From assembly GCA_046263755.1 (NCBI GenBank), contig JBJYZC010000003.1, forward strand, positions 1-64,000: a stretch of 64,000 nt of DNA, given 5' to 3'. The notes beneath the pieces were generated by a model. It was not told the origin of the DNA and did no database searches. It worked only from the letters and a program-made list of their open reading frames with translations. Below, one piece after another: positions 23,295 to 32,239 of the stretch. The number at the start of each line of letters is the position of its first letter. Positions within the stretch are counted from its first letter, which is position 1. The translations under genes and the position numbers were made by a program. This DNA comes from Lachnocurva sp029100405. Its GTDB lineage: Bacteria > Bacillota > Clostridia > Lachnospirales > Lachnospiraceae.

Positions 23295-24857
23295 TTACAA
23301 ATATCTCAGATTTTCGATCTCTTTCTCTATAACTCCGACCATTTCAGGCGCCTTGTCATCGCATCCTTCCACTGTGATATCCAAAAGCCGAACTTTCTCA
23401 ATATTGTGAAGGACGAAGCTCCGCCCGTTCATATAAGGCACATGGTCGGCCATAATAGCCTGCTCCGGCTGCCGTTCGGACGCCGGTGCAAAAGACGCCC
23501 GCATTCCTTTCACATCAATACAGGCAATTTTCTGTTCCGGCAGCCCATAAGCTGTCACCAGACTCCCATGGACATCTTTACAATCAATATTCGACAGGCA
23601 GATCCTTCCGATGACCGGCGTTCCCTCATCAACCGGGAACTCCTCCAGAGACTGGACATATTCACTATGCCCGTCCGGATCACAGCAATAGAACATATTC
23701 ACGGTTAAGGGCATATGAACCTGATCCATCCGGATGTTTTCGAAATACAGGCCATCGAGCAGTGATTCCTTTCCCCTGCCTCGTCTGGACTTGATACGAA
23801 CTCCCCGATCCGTTCCCTGGAAAATGCATCGACTGACATGGACATCTACAACTCCGCCGGCGATCTCCGAACCAACCGTGACAGCGCCGTGGCCGTTCTC
23901 CAAAAGGCAGTTTCGGATCTCGATCTTTTTTGTTCGTTTCAAATGATTCTTTGCCATATAGAGTTTTCCGCTCTTAATGGCAATGCAGTCATCTCCGACA
24001 GAGATATCGGTTCCGAGAACCAGGACATCCTCACAGCTTTCCGGATCAAATCCGTCTGTATTGGGCGACTGGTAGGGATTCTTTATCTTCAAATTATAGA
24101 AAGCCAGATGATTCGAATAATAAGGATGAAGGGTCCAGCTCGGTGACATGGTTAAGGTCAGGCCCTGCATACGGATATTGGAGCATCGGCAGAAATATAC
24201 GAGATTGGGTCGCCAGGCGCCTTCCTTTTCCTTAGGATTTTGCCACCAATCACCGTTTTGGGCGCAGCCATTGATGGTACCTTCTCCTATGATATCTATG
24301 TCTTCGCAATCAATCGCAGTAATCAGAGATCCAAACATGGAAAGGGGGTTCCCCTCCCAGGAGCCGAAATTCACTTCCTGTGATTCATCTGTGGATGACG
24401 TCATACCGGTCAGAATCGGATATTTCTTCCTGTCTGTAAGTCCCAGAAGCTCAGCACCTTTTTCAAGATAGAGCGTCATATGGCTTTTCAAGAAAAGCGG
24501 GCCCGATCTATATTTCCCAGCCGGGATATAAACCGTACCGTCCTTAGGACAGGAAAGAATGGCTGCCTGAAGGAAGGGGGTATCCTCCTTTACGCCATCT
24601 CCCACGGCACCGAATTCCCGGACATCCAATAAAAAGCTCTCCGGTTTTGTGGTAAAGGTCTTCGATTCTCCGTCAATGGTAAGGGTATACTCCCGATCCG
24701 GAAGAAGGCCGTAAATGGAAAAGACATTTGTCTCTGCCTTCATACATTCCCGGCCGTCTAATTCGACTGTCACAGGCTTTGGCGGTTTGAAAATTTCCTC
24801 GTTCAGAAGTTCGATTGTTACGCTGCGTCGGAAAACCGCACTGATTTCATATCTCAT
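23295..24857 (-). CDS. Glycoside hydrolase family 28 polygalacturonase (exo-type, cytoplasmic)
   Basis: This 520-residue right-handed beta-helix enzyme hydrolyses galacturonan oligomers. The GH28 catalytic set is complete: NTDGFDPESC, GDDCIAIKSG, GHGAVTVGSE and RIKSRRGRG. An N-terminal fibronectin-like segment (residues 1-75) precedes the helix, as in exo-acting bacterial members. No signal peptide is present. I placed the start at 24857 (MRYEISAV), where GGAGG lies at the end of the preceding gene; the ATG is one base after that gene's TGA, implying translational coupling. An earlier in-frame ATG would overlap the GH105 gene extensively. Confidence 0.95.
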   Translation of the reverse strand: MRYEISAVFRRSVTIELLNEEIFKPPKPVTVELDGRECMKAETNVFSIYGLLPDREYTLTIDGESKTFTTKPESFLLDVREFGAVGDGVKEDTPFLQAAILSCPKDGTVYIPAGKYRSGPLFLKSHMTLYLEKGAELLGLTDRKKYPILTGMTSSTDESQEVNFGSWEGNPLSMFGSLITAIDCEDIDIIGEGTINGCAQNGDWWQNPKEKEGAWRPNLVYFCRCSNIRMQGLTLTMSPSWTLHPYYSNHLAFYNLKIKNPYQSPNTDGFDPESCEDVLVLGTDISVGDDCIAIKSGKLYMAKNHLKRTKKIEIRNCLLENGHGAVTVGSEIAGGVVDVHVSRCIFQGTDRGVRIKSRRGRGKESLLDGLYFENIRMDQVHMPLTVNMFYCCDPDGHSEYVQSLEEFPVDEGTPVIGRICLSNIDCKDVHGSLVTAYGLPEQKIACIDVKGMRASFAPASERQPEQAIMADHVPYMNGRSFVLHNIEKVRLLDITVEGCDDKAPEMVGVIEKEIENLRYL

Positions 24858-24858
24858 A

Positions 24859-26013
24859 TCATTTTTTCCTCCGCAGGAGTTCCGTATAGGCCAGAAGGAA
24901 GGGAGCCGTTCCTTTTGCATCATTTTTTACAACCGGTTCACTGAGATAATAGGCAATGGATCCGTCGCGGTGATCCTTTCCTCCGAGACCTGCAACAAGA
25001 CAGATGCCATCAAGTCCTATGGTATGATCCGGATTTTTAATCAGCTTCTTTCGAATCAGGCCTTCCATGGCTTTCTCTCCGATTGCGGCATAGCGTTCCG
25101 GCAGGATGCCAAGGCGAACCGCCTTCAAAACACCATAAGCAATCAAAGCCGAGCCAGACGTCTCCTCATAATTTCCTTCCAGATCGGGAAGATTTACGAT
25201 CTGGTAGAAGAGTCCGTCTTTGTCCTGCCATTTGGCAAGCGAATCTACAAGATTCTGCAGCATGGTTCCCAGATATCTTTTTTCATAATAAAGCTGCTCG
25301 TCAAAAAGCTCCGCTGCATCTGTCAGCGCGCATACAAACCAGCCGAGAGAACGAAGCCAGAAGTTCCTGCTGCAGCCCGTCTTGGGATCTGCCCAATACA
25401 TTTGTCTCGATTCATCAAAGCCATGATAGTAGAGACCGGTCTTCGGATCCTTCATATACTTCTCGACATTCTGAAACTGGCGGAAAGAATCCACACAAAA
25501 TCTCATCTTGTCAAAGCGGTTCTCATACTCGATATAAAAGGGCTGGGCCATATATAAACCATCCAGCCAGACCTGATTGGGGTAGATCTCCTTATGCCAG
25601 AAATTTCCGGACGCCGTCCTCGGCTGGATCTTCAGTTGATAGCGGATCGTATCCATGGCCTTTCTGTACTTTTCCTTGCCTGTATAACGATAGAGAGGAA
25701 ACAGAGACCGGCCCATGTTAATATTATCGAGATTTTTCTCCTCGGGATCATAGGTCCGGATCGAACCGTCATCCAAAACAAACCAATCCACAAAGGAATC
25801 GCAAGCTTTCAGATACTTCTCATCACCGGTACTCTCATAGAGAGAGATCTCCGCTGTCATCATGCATCCGTCAATGTAATTCCAATGATTGGGCTTGTGG
25901 CTCCTTATCATTTCCATATTCCACAGAGGAGCCTCTGCTGTAGAATTCGATATCAGATAGTCTATAAAGCGGTCGATATCGTTTGTTTTTCCTTCAGTAA
26001 CCATAGTATTCAC
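24859..26013 (-). CDS. Glycoside hydrolase family 105 unsaturated rhamnogalacturonyl/galacturonyl hydrolase
   Basis: This 384-residue alpha6/alpha6 barrel hydrolase resembles YteR/YesR. It removes the unsaturated uronic acid from lyase-made oligomers, giving the KduI substrate. The catalytic Asp lies in QVWLDGLYMAQPFY, with GRSLFPLYRYTG and WLRSLGWFVCAL around the active site. There is no signal peptide. The start is a GTG at 26013 that overlaps the stop of the upstream isomerase gene; the in-frame ATG three codons on is an alternative. It pairs functionally with KduI two genes downstream. Confidence 0.94.
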   Translation of the reverse strand: MNTMVTEGKTNDIDRFIDYLISNSTAEAPLWNMEMIRSHKPNHWNYIDGCMMTAEISLYESTGDEKYLKACDSFVDWFVLDDGSIRTYDPEEKNLDNINMGRSLFPLYRYTGKEKYRKAMDTIRYQLKIQPRTASGNFWHKEIYPNQVWLDGLYMAQPFYIEYENRFDKMRFCVDSFRQFQNVEKYMKDPKTGLYYHGFDESRQMYWADPKTGCSRNFWLRSLGWFVCALTDAAELFDEQLYYEKRYLGTMLQNLVDSLAKWQDKDGLFYQIVNLPDLEGNYEETSGSALIAYGVLKAVRLGILPERYAAIGEKAMEGLIRKKLIKNPDHTIGLDGICLVAGLGGKDHRDGSIAYYLSEPVVKNDAKGTAPFLLAYTELLRRKK

Positions 26014-26846
26014 GCCAGAGTATACTCCCTCTCAATGAATTTTCTGCATTCCTCTGCATTTTCAGGCTTGGTATTTTCAAGCGTGGCTTGAATATAAGGC
26101 TTTTCTTCCTTCAGATATTTCAGGATCCCTCTGTAATTCATTTCTCCCTGGCCACATCCGACTGCCAAAAGCTGTCCGTCTTTTCGAATAAAATCTTTGA
26201 GATGGACCACTGCGATATCCGGACCCAATAGGTCCATGGCTTCTTCAAAGACTTCTTCTGCGTGGTCTATATTGTGCATGTCCAGTAGATTGACCGGATC
26301 GAAAATGATCTGGAGGTTTGGGGATGCAATGGAGTCGAGAACGATCCGTGCCTTTCTTGGTGTGCTTACAATATGTTTTGCTACCGGTTCGATCGCTAAG
26401 ATCTGTCCCAGATGCTCCGCATCCCGGACAACCGGCCGTAAGTTCGAGATAAAAAGGTCGAGTGCTGCCTGGGTATGACAGCTTTCATCACAGGTATAGG
26501 TCTCATTCGGCGCACCCGTCTCTGTTCCCACCACATCGCATCCGATCATGGATGCGAAACGAAGGTGAGCCCGATAGGTATCCTGTATCTCAGTAAGTTG
26601 CGCTCGATTGGTATTTGCAAGATTTAAATAGCATCCGAGAACTGCCAGATCCAGTCCTGCCTCATTCAGCTGTTTCCTCATCCAGGCAGCGTAGCCCGGA
26701 GTCAAAGTTTCCTTCTTGGAAGGCAGCCCTTTTGTCTTCGTCAGTGCCATATGGATACAGGAAAAGCCCTGTCTTTTTACTGTTTTCAGCCTTTCTTCAA
26801 AAGGCAAATCTTCACTGTCATGAAGTCTGAGTCCTGTCTCAAGCAT
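26010..26846 (-). CDS. Sugar phosphate isomerase/epimerase (AP endonuclease 2-like TIM barrel)
   Basis: This 278-residue TIM-barrel protein belongs to the xylose-isomerase-like superfamily. Features include VGTETGAPNETY, LAIEPVAKHIVSTP, IIFDPVNLLDMHN, VVHLKDF and a GCGQGEMNYRGILKYLKE end segment. The Glu, Asp, His and Glu metal ligands are in place. The substrate cannot be read from sequence. Its position between the DUF624 gene and GH105 suggests a pectin side-chain or uronate-related sugar. Overlaps with both neighbours indicate one transcript. Confidence 0.88.
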   Translation of the reverse strand: MLETGLRLHDSEDLPFEERLKTVKRQGFSCIHMALTKTKGLPSKKETLTPGYAAWMRKQLNEAGLDLAVLGCYLNLANTNRAQLTEIQDTYRAHLRFASMIGCDVVGTETGAPNETYTCDESCHTQAALDLFISNLRPVVRDAEHLGQILAIEPVAKHIVSTPRKARIVLDSIASPNLQIIFDPVNLLDMHNIDHAEEVFEEAMDLLGPDIAVVHLKDFIRKDGQLLAVGCGQGEMNYRGILKYLKEEKPYIQATLENTKPENAEECRKFIEREYTLA

Positions 26847-26851
26847 GGATT

Positions 26852-27505
26852 TTATGTTTCCTCCTCGATCTCACCGTCCTCTTTCTCTTTGGGTATATAT
26901 TTCTCAAAGACATCGGAGAAAAAGATGCCGAAAAGATAAGCAATCAGGCCGACTCCGAAATTCAAAGTCATGAAATTGACCGCAAAGACGGTGGTGACAT
27001 TGAAATAGATGACCGCAATCAGAACGATTGCAATCAAAATCGTCTGCTTCAGATTCCGGTAGGGAAGTAAGATGGAATAGAGGATGGTATTTCTTACCGT
27101 ATTCACGAATTTGGACTGAATAGCGAAAACATAAGAAAGCGAAATTCCATACAGAATGCAGGCCGCAATCGAAAGTGCCCAAGGCATGTTCAAATTCGAG
27201 AAGCCGGCTCCCCTCTTGTTCCAATAAATCAGATCTAAGGCCAGAAGCGCTCCAACTCCGAGGTAAATCATCCAGATTCCGGTCGCCTGTTTGAAATTTT
27301 CCTTAAAGGAATGGAAGAAATTCTTCGTTGGATATCCTTCTTCCTTCTGAAGCTTCATCGAGCTGTAAAGCAGTGCCGTTGTGGATGCTCCGATTGTAAA
27401 GATCGGAAGACTCGTCACAAGCCAGAGAATATCCAGATACCAGATATAACCAAGCTTTACAAAAAATCTAACTACCGGATTGTCCGGGCTGAATATACCT
27501 TTCAT
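26852..27505 (-). CDS. DUF624 (YesL-family) membrane protein
   Basis: This 217-residue protein has about five membrane segments and belongs to the YesL/DUF624 family. The opening NPVVRFFVKLGYIWYLDILW and VTSLPIFTIGASTTALLYSS are typical. In Bacilli and Clostridia such genes sit in pectin and rhamnogalacturonan utilisation clusters (B. subtilis yesL beside yesOPQ), but no biochemical function is established. Here it heads the second part of the operon, just after a terminator-like hairpin, with GAGG before the ATG. Confidence 0.9.
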   Translation of the reverse strand: MKGIFSPDNPVVRFFVKLGYIWYLDILWLVTSLPIFTIGASTTALLYSSMKLQKEEGYPTKNFFHSFKENFKQATGIWMIYLGVGALLALDLIYWNKRGAGFSNLNMPWALSIAACILYGISLSYVFAIQSKFVNTVRNTILYSILLPYRNLKQTILIAIVLIAVIYFNVTTVFAVNFMTLNFGVGLIAYLFGIFFSDVFEKYIPKEKEDGEIEEET

Positions 27506-27513
27506 CTCTGCCT

Positions 27514-27543
27514 CTTCTAAAAAGGCACGGCAGCTGCCGTGCC
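27514..27543 (-). terminator. Hairpin between the permease and DUF624 genes
   Basis: The self-complementary GGCACGGCAGCTGCCGTGCC (27524-27543) is followed by TTTTT on the minus strand. It probably ends part of the transport transcript, so the catabolic genes downstream are expressed less than the transporter genes. Confidence 0.75.
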
Positions 27544-27625
27544 AAATCTATACTATATTCTTAATTTCAATTCTCCCCCGAGAATATCATTCTAAAAGAA
27601 CCTTTCACTAAGCTTTCATTTTACC

Positions 27626-28549
27626 TTAGCCCTTGACACCGCCTGCGCTGATTCCTTCAACGAACTGGTTCTGTGCAGCAAAGAATACTGCGATGTTCGG
27701 AATAATGGAGATCAGTGATACAGCCAGTACCCGGTTCCAGTTGAATCCGGAATCGGAATCCATAGACAGCTTTACGAAGATGGTTGCCGGATACTTTGCC
27801 GGGGTCTTCACATAAAGCAGGGGTCCGAGGAAGTCATTGGAACTCCACATGAATTTAAAGAGGGCGCAGGAAACGATGGCCGGCATCAGCATCGGCACAA
27901 TGATCTTGATCAGAGTCTGGAATGCGTTACATCCATCGATTGCCGCTGCCTCTTCCAGATCCTTTGGAATGTTACGAAGGAACTGGATCAGCATAAAGAT
28001 GAAATAGGTCTCTGTTGCGAATGCGGTCGGCACGATCATTGCCAGATAGAAAGGAGAACCTACCCATCCGAACTTGTTGTAGAGAAGGTACTGGGGTACA
28101 TTCAGAACAACCTGAGGCAAGAAAAGCATTGCCATCATTAAAGTAAAGAGAATATCGTGTCCCTTGAATTTAAATCTTGCAAAACCATAGGCCGTCAGTG
28201 TGGAAGAGATAACGGTGAAAATCACTTCCGGAACAACATAGGAATAGGTATTCAGCATAGCCTTCCAAATGTTGATATCTCCGCCGTAACTGTTCATCGC
28301 ATCGACATAGCCTTGCAAGGTCGGCTTTGCCGGAATCGGATTCAGCGTTGTAAAGATCTCATTGTTGGTTTTAAAGGTTGCTCCGACCATCCAGATCAAA
28401 GGATAAACCATGAAGATTCCTACCAGGATCAGGACGAAATATCGGATCACCAAAGAAATTGTTCTTCTTCTGCGAAGAATTCTCAGCTGTTGTTCGGAAA
28501 TTCTTGCGATTTCCTCCGGAGAATCTCCGGCTGTAATAACTTTTGCCAT
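27626..28549 (-). CDS. Carbohydrate ABC transporter permease (MalG/YesQ type)
   Basis: This 307-residue permease has six membrane segments and the EAA loop (LEEAAAIDGCNAFQTLIKIIVPM) that contacts the ATPase. It is the second permease of a family 1 (CUT1) sugar importer, with the usual GFNWNRVLAVSLISIIPN ending. An AGGAGG-type site lies before the ATG. It works with the adjacent permease and binding protein to import oligogalacturonides or related pectin fragments. No ATPase gene is nearby; CUT1 systems often share an MsmX-like ATPase coded elsewhere. Confidence 0.95.
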   Translation of the reverse strand: MAKVITAGDSPEEIARISEQQLRILRRRRTISLVIRYFVLILVGIFMVYPLIWMVGATFKTNNEIFTTLNPIPAKPTLQGYVDAMNSYGGDINIWKAMLNTYSYVVPEVIFTVISSTLTAYGFARFKFKGHDILFTLMMAMLFLPQVVLNVPQYLLYNKFGWVGSPFYLAMIVPTAFATETYFIFMLIQFLRNIPKDLEEAAAIDGCNAFQTLIKIIVPMLMPAIVSCALFKFMWSSNDFLGPLLYVKTPAKYPATIFVKLSMDSDSGFNWNRVLAVSLISIIPNIAVFFAAQNQFVEGISAGGVKG

Positions 28550-28555
28550 TGCTTT

Positions 28556-29449
28556 TTACCTCCCTGCATCATCCTGGTAGAATACCCAGTGTTTCTGGCT
28601 CCAGAATGCAATTGCTGTAAAGATCATAAGGATGATAAACAGTACCCACGCCTCTGCGCAAGCCTTACCCATATTATAGGAAGTAAAAGCGTTGTTGTAG
28701 ATCAAAAGTGACATCAGGGTCGTTCCGCCAAGAGGGCCGCCCTTTGTAATGATGTAAGGTCCGTTGAATTCCTGGAATGCCTGAACGAGCTGTGTAACAA
28801 GATTATAGAAGATAACCGGTGTGATAATCGGAACGGTTACATGGAAAAATTGCTTCCACTTGCCGGCTCCATCCAGCTCCGCTGCCTCATAGAGATCGGT
28901 CGGCACACCTTTCAAAGCTGCCAGGAAAATAACCATAGCAGAACCAAACTGCCATACACGGAGCAGACAGATCATGAAGAGTGCCCAGTTGGGATTCGTG
29001 AAGAAATGCGGTGCACTGAGTCCGAGTTTTCCAAATGCAGTACGGATCAGGCCTTCATCATTGAACAGGGCCTTCCAGAGGACTGCAATGGCGACCGATC
29101 CGCCGAGGATCGAAGGAATATAGTATGCAGTACGGAAGAAATTTACGCCCTTCAGCTTAAAGTTCAGGATATAGGCAATAAAAAGTGCTGCAACCAATTT
29201 CAAAGGAACAGTCATAAAAGCGTATTTAAAAGTTACCAGTAAAGCCTGTCGTTCTGCCGGATTGGCAAAAACATTCTTGTAGTTTTCCAGTGTGAATTTC
29301 GTGATTCCCTTAAACAGATTGTAATCGGTAAAACTGTAATAAAGCGATGAAAGAAAAGGATATGCTTTGAAAACACAGAAACCGATGAACCAGAGAAGAA
29401 CAAACCAGAATCCTTTATTCTCTTTGAGAAACTTTTTACTCTTGCTCAA
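28556..29449 (-). CDS. Carbohydrate ABC transporter permease (MalF/YesP type)
   Basis: This 297-residue CUT1 permease has six predicted membrane helices and the EAA motif (DLYEAAELDGAGKWKQFFHVTVP). The first helix opens GFWFVLLWFIGFCVFKAYPF. It starts at TTG 29449 with GGAGGT directly upstream. It forms the heterodimeric channel with the permease gene 6 bp downstream. The similar B. subtilis YesP takes up rhamnogalacturonan fragments, and the neighbouring enzymes make the same class of substrate likely here. Confidence 0.95.
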   Translation of the reverse strand: MSKSKKFLKENKGFWFVLLWFIGFCVFKAYPFLSSLYYSFTDYNLFKGITKFTLENYKNVFANPAERQALLVTFKYAFMTVPLKLVAALFIAYILNFKLKGVNFFRTAYYIPSILGGSVAIAVLWKALFNDEGLIRTAFGKLGLSAPHFFTNPNWALFMICLLRVWQFGSAMVIFLAALKGVPTDLYEAAELDGAGKWKQFFHVTVPIITPVIFYNLVTQLVQAFQEFNGPYIITKGGPLGGTTLMSLLIYNNAFTSYNMGKACAEAWVLFIILMIFTAIAFWSQKHWVFYQDDAGR

Positions 29450-29562
29450 AATAGTACCTCCACTGAAAGAAAATCTTTTTCCGGAGATGCCGGACAGCCT
29501 GTCTTTCTCATCTTTTGATAAGACTTGTGGCTTGTCGGCTGAGAGAAAAACGACTTTTTCAG

Positions 29563-29600
29563 AAAAAAAAGAGCCTGCCGTAGTTTTACCTGCGGCAGGC
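29563..29600 (-). terminator. Partial terminator after the binding-protein gene
   Basis: An 8-bp GC-rich stem (GCCTGCCG / CGGCAGGC) with TCTTTTTTTT on the minus strand lies between the solute-binding protein and the permeases. It fits the common pattern in which binding-protein mRNA is made in excess. Confidence 0.85.
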
Positions 29601-29640
29601 CCGCCGTTACATTACCTCTTTGGTCTGTAACAGCTATTCC

Positions 29641-30981
29641 TTACTTGCAGATAGCCTTGTAAGCATTAAAGAGGTTGGTTGCTGCCTTGTCAGTATCGAT
29701 CTGCTTGTAGGAAAGCTGATCAAATACATCGGTATAAGCAGTTCCTGCATCACCCTTCAGAGTAGAATCATCGAAGAGAGGATTCCAGGACAGCGGCTTG
29801 GAATCAGTAACTGCCTTATGAGCATCAACAGACATCTTATCCAGAGTTCCTGCTGCTTCCAGAGTCTTGTAAGCTGCCTTGGACTCAGGAATACCACGCT
29901 GGGTTCCCATTGCCTTAACGCCTTCCTCATCGTTCAGAAGGTAGTTCAGAAGAAGAGCTGCCTCATGAGGGTGCTTGGTCTTTGCGGAAATGGAGAACAT
30001 CAGGGAAACCTTACTGTAAGGCTTCAGTCCGGAAAGTTCGCCGCCTACAACAAAGTTCGAAGCTGCATCGCCAAGAGCTGCTACGTATTTGGCTGCTGCA
30101 GTATCCCATTCGAAGATACCGGCATATTCACCATTGATGAATCTTGCGGACTTATCCATGGAGTCAGCACCTTCGCCCTGGATATACTTCTCAGAAGGAA
30201 TAACGTGCTGGTCTTCCAGATCCTGGATGAACTTGATTCCCTTCTGGAAATCCTTCTCAGTGTAATTCAGCTTGCTGTCCTTGCTGATGATCGGCTTGCC
30301 GGTCTCATTCTGTAAATAGTAGGTCATGAGAATTGCACGGTCATATTCGCCAACAACCAGAGGATAATAATTGTCGCCAAGCTTTTCCTTGAATACAGGG
30401 CCTGCAGCCTTTAAATCATCCAAGGACTTCGGAAGTTGCAGTCCTGCTTTGTCCCAGGTTGCCTTATTCCAATAGAAGAGACGTCCCGTCATTGCTACCG
30501 GGATACCTGCAATTCCACCCTTAACATCCTTTGTCATATCAAGATCGGATTTTGACCACTGGGTCAGATCCAGAGCATCTTTTACCTTATTCAGATCCAG
30601 ATAGGTATCACCGGATGCGTCATACTTGCCGATCCAGTCGAAGTTGGTCTGCTGTACATCGGGGTTTGTTCCGGAAGTGTACTCAGCTGCCTTTGCTGTC
30701 TCCCAGTCTGACCATGCGCCGAAATTGACTTCTACATTGATTCCCGGATACTTCTGCATAAAGCCCTTGACTGCGTTCTGGGTAGCCTCATGTCTGGAGT
30801 CGCCGCCCCACCAGTCCATCTTCAGGGTGCAGTCTTCGTATCCCTTGCCGTTGTCCTTCTTCGTCTCAGTCTTTGCTGTCTTCTCGGTTTTCTGCTTCTT
30901 TGCTCCTGTGCTTCCACAGCCTGCAAGGACTCCAGCTGCCATGGTTGCAGCAAGGAAAATTGACAGTACTCTCTTTTTCAT
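29641..30981 (-). CDS. Extracellular solute-binding lipoprotein of the pectin-oligomer ABC importer
   Basis: This 446-residue family 1 binding protein has a lipoprotein signal (MKKRVLSIFLAATMAAGVLA, then GC; the lipobox Cys is residue 22). A charged Lys/Thr linker and a two-lobed sugar-binding fold follow (KMDWWGGDSRHEATQNAVKG region to the C-terminus). It is anchored outside the membrane and captures the sugar. The start at 30981 has GGAGGG; a reading five codons longer lacks one. A TGTAAGCGTTTACT box lies 74 bp upstream, tying expression to the uronate regulon. It is first in the operon. Confidence 0.94.
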   Translation of the reverse strand: MKKRVLSIFLAATMAAGVLAGCGSTGAKKQKTEKTAKTETKKDNGKGYEDCTLKMDWWGGDSRHEATQNAVKGFMQKYPGINVEVNFGAWSDWETAKAAEYTSGTNPDVQQTNFDWIGKYDASGDTYLDLNKVKDALDLTQWSKSDLDMTKDVKGGIAGIPVAMTGRLFYWNKATWDKAGLQLPKSLDDLKAAGPVFKEKLGDNYYPLVVGEYDRAILMTYYLQNETGKPIISKDSKLNYTEKDFQKGIKFIQDLEDQHVIPSEKYIQGEGADSMDKSARFINGEYAGIFEWDTAAAKYVAALGDAASNFVVGGELSGLKPYSKVSLMFSISAKTKHPHEAALLLNYLLNDEEGVKAMGTQRGIPESKAAYKTLEAAGTLDKMSVDAHKAVTDSKPLSWNPLFDDSTLKGDAGTAYTDVFDQLSYKQIDTDKAATNLFNAYKAICK

Positions 30982-31054
30982 ACAAATTCCCTCCATATAC
31001 GATCTGTATCACGGAACAAGCCTGTCTTCTTCACCGGGTCTACTGTCCGGCCGG

Positions 31055-31068
31055 TGTAAGCGTTTACT
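31055..31068 (-). promoter_or_regulatory. Operator box of the pectin transport operon
   Basis: TGTAAGCGTTTACT matches the TGTAARCRNTTWCA pattern in all but the last position. It is placed 74 bp upstream of the binding-protein start. Confidence 0.65.
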
Positions 31069-31182
31069 TAAGGCTTTTCCATTTCCCTTACGCTATATAG
31101 GATAGCCTCAAACTATTATAAAAAATACCTTATTCTATACAAAATTACAAGAAAACTACTGATTTTTTATCTTTTATTGTTA

Positions 31183-31218
31183 TATAATACAAGTGTGGTA
31201 TTAATGTAAATGCTTTCA
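31183..31218 (+). promoter_or_regulatory. AraC gene -10 hexamer and operator
   Basis: TATAAT at 31183-31188 is followed by the box TGTAAATGCTTTCA at 31205-31218, 20 bp before the AraC start codon. The -35 is poor, so activation may be needed. The spacing of box after -10 repeats the kdgA and kdgK layout. Confidence 0.6.
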
Positions 31219-31238
31219 TTTGTGAAATGTGAGGAATT

Positions 31239-32099
31239 ATGAGGGTCTCAGATTTAAGTATTGATCGAATCTATATAAACAGCCAGACCAGGGCATCGTC
31301 CTATCACATGGTAGAGAACCATTTTCATCATTATTATGAATGTTTCTATGTCAGACAGGGAAACTGCCGTTTCTTTATCAATGGAGACCTCTGCGACCTG
31401 TCCCCCGGAGAAATGCTGATCATACCTCCGGGAAATGTCCATTTCAACAATTACCTGACCACGACAGTCCGGATCAATATCTACTTTCGGGATTCTGATC
31501 TCATGGATAATGGAGAGCCGTTTTTTCCGGAGCTGGAGAATCGTCTGCTTCGCATTGTGAAGATCCACCTGCCCTCCTCTTACCGGGATCTGGCGGAACA
31601 CTCCATCGACCAGATGCTGTCGGAGGAGAAAATTGACGATGAAAACACACCGGTAATGATGAAGCTCATCTTCCGTCAGTTTTTATTAAACCTTTCCAGA
31701 TTCGGAATTTTTCATTATGACCATATGGACGAGCCCAGCGCGAAATCTGGAGACAGCGATATCATAAAAGTTTCGCATTACATCAGCGAGCACTATTCTG
31801 AAAAGATCACCCTGGCATCCATGTCTGCCATGGCAGGACTGTCCCCTTCTTATTTTTCCAGGAAATTCAACCAGGTCACCGGCATGGGGATGAAGGAATT
31901 CTTGAATTATGTCAGATTGGAGGCTGCTTCTGTCGAGCTTTGCTCCACAAGGCACAGCATTACGGACGTGGCTATGAACTGCGGTTTCTCTGATAGTAAT
32001 TACTTCAAAGATGTCTTCAAAAAAATGTACGGCCTCTCCCCGCGGGCTTATCGAAACCTGAGAGGAAAGACCGATATCAAAAATTATAAGGGCTATTAA
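31239..32099 (+). CDS. AraC-family transcriptional regulator
   Basis: This 286-residue protein has an N-terminal cupin-type sensing domain (HFHHYYECFYVRQGNCRFFI, LSPGEMLIIPPGNVHFN) and a C-terminal pair of helix-turn-helix motifs (LASMSAMAGLSPSYFSRKFN; SITDVAMNCGFSDSNYFKDV). It is divergent from the pectin transport operon and separated by 257 bp containing two operator boxes. It most likely activates that operon in response to a sugar. GAGGAA precedes the ATG. A symmetric hairpin (AATGGGGTGGA / TCCACCCCATT) follows the stop codon. Confidence 0.93.
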   Translation: MRVSDLSIDRIYINSQTRASSYHMVENHFHHYYECFYVRQGNCRFFINGDLCDLSPGEMLIIPPGNVHFNNYLTTTVRINIYFRDSDLMDNGEPFFPELENRLLRIVKIHLPSSYRDLAEHSIDQMLSEEKIDDENTPVMMKLIFRQFLLNLSRFGIFHYDHMDEPSAKSGDSDIIKVSHYISEHYSEKITLASMSAMAGLSPSYFSRKFNQVTGMGMKEFLNYVRLEAASVELCSTRHSITDVAMNCGFSDSNYFKDVFKKMYGLSPRAYRNLRGKTDIKNYKGY

Positions 32100-32101
32100 A
32101 T

Positions 32102-32127
32102 AATGGGGTGGAAAATCCACCCCATTT
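32102..32127 (+). terminator. Hairpin after the AraC gene
   Basis: AATGGGGTGGA pairs with TCCACCCCATT around a 4-nt loop. The T-run is short. It lies between convergent genes and could act on both strands. Confidence 0.6.
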
Positions 32128-32153
32128 CTGATTCAGAACGAATCTGCTCGGCC

Positions 32154-32239
32154 ATCTGCTGATCATCTGCTGATCCATTTATCTGCTGATCCCTTTATCT
32201 GCTGATCCAATCATCTGCTGATCCAATCATCTGCTGACC
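32154..32239. repeat. 16-bp tandem repeat running into the 3' end of kdgK
   Basis: The unit ATCTGCTGATCCAATC recurs about 5.5 times; four of the intervals are 16 bp and one is shorter. The last 30 bp code for the C-terminal SADDWISR of KdgK, so repeat growth began from, or invaded, the end of the gene. Confidence 0.88.
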
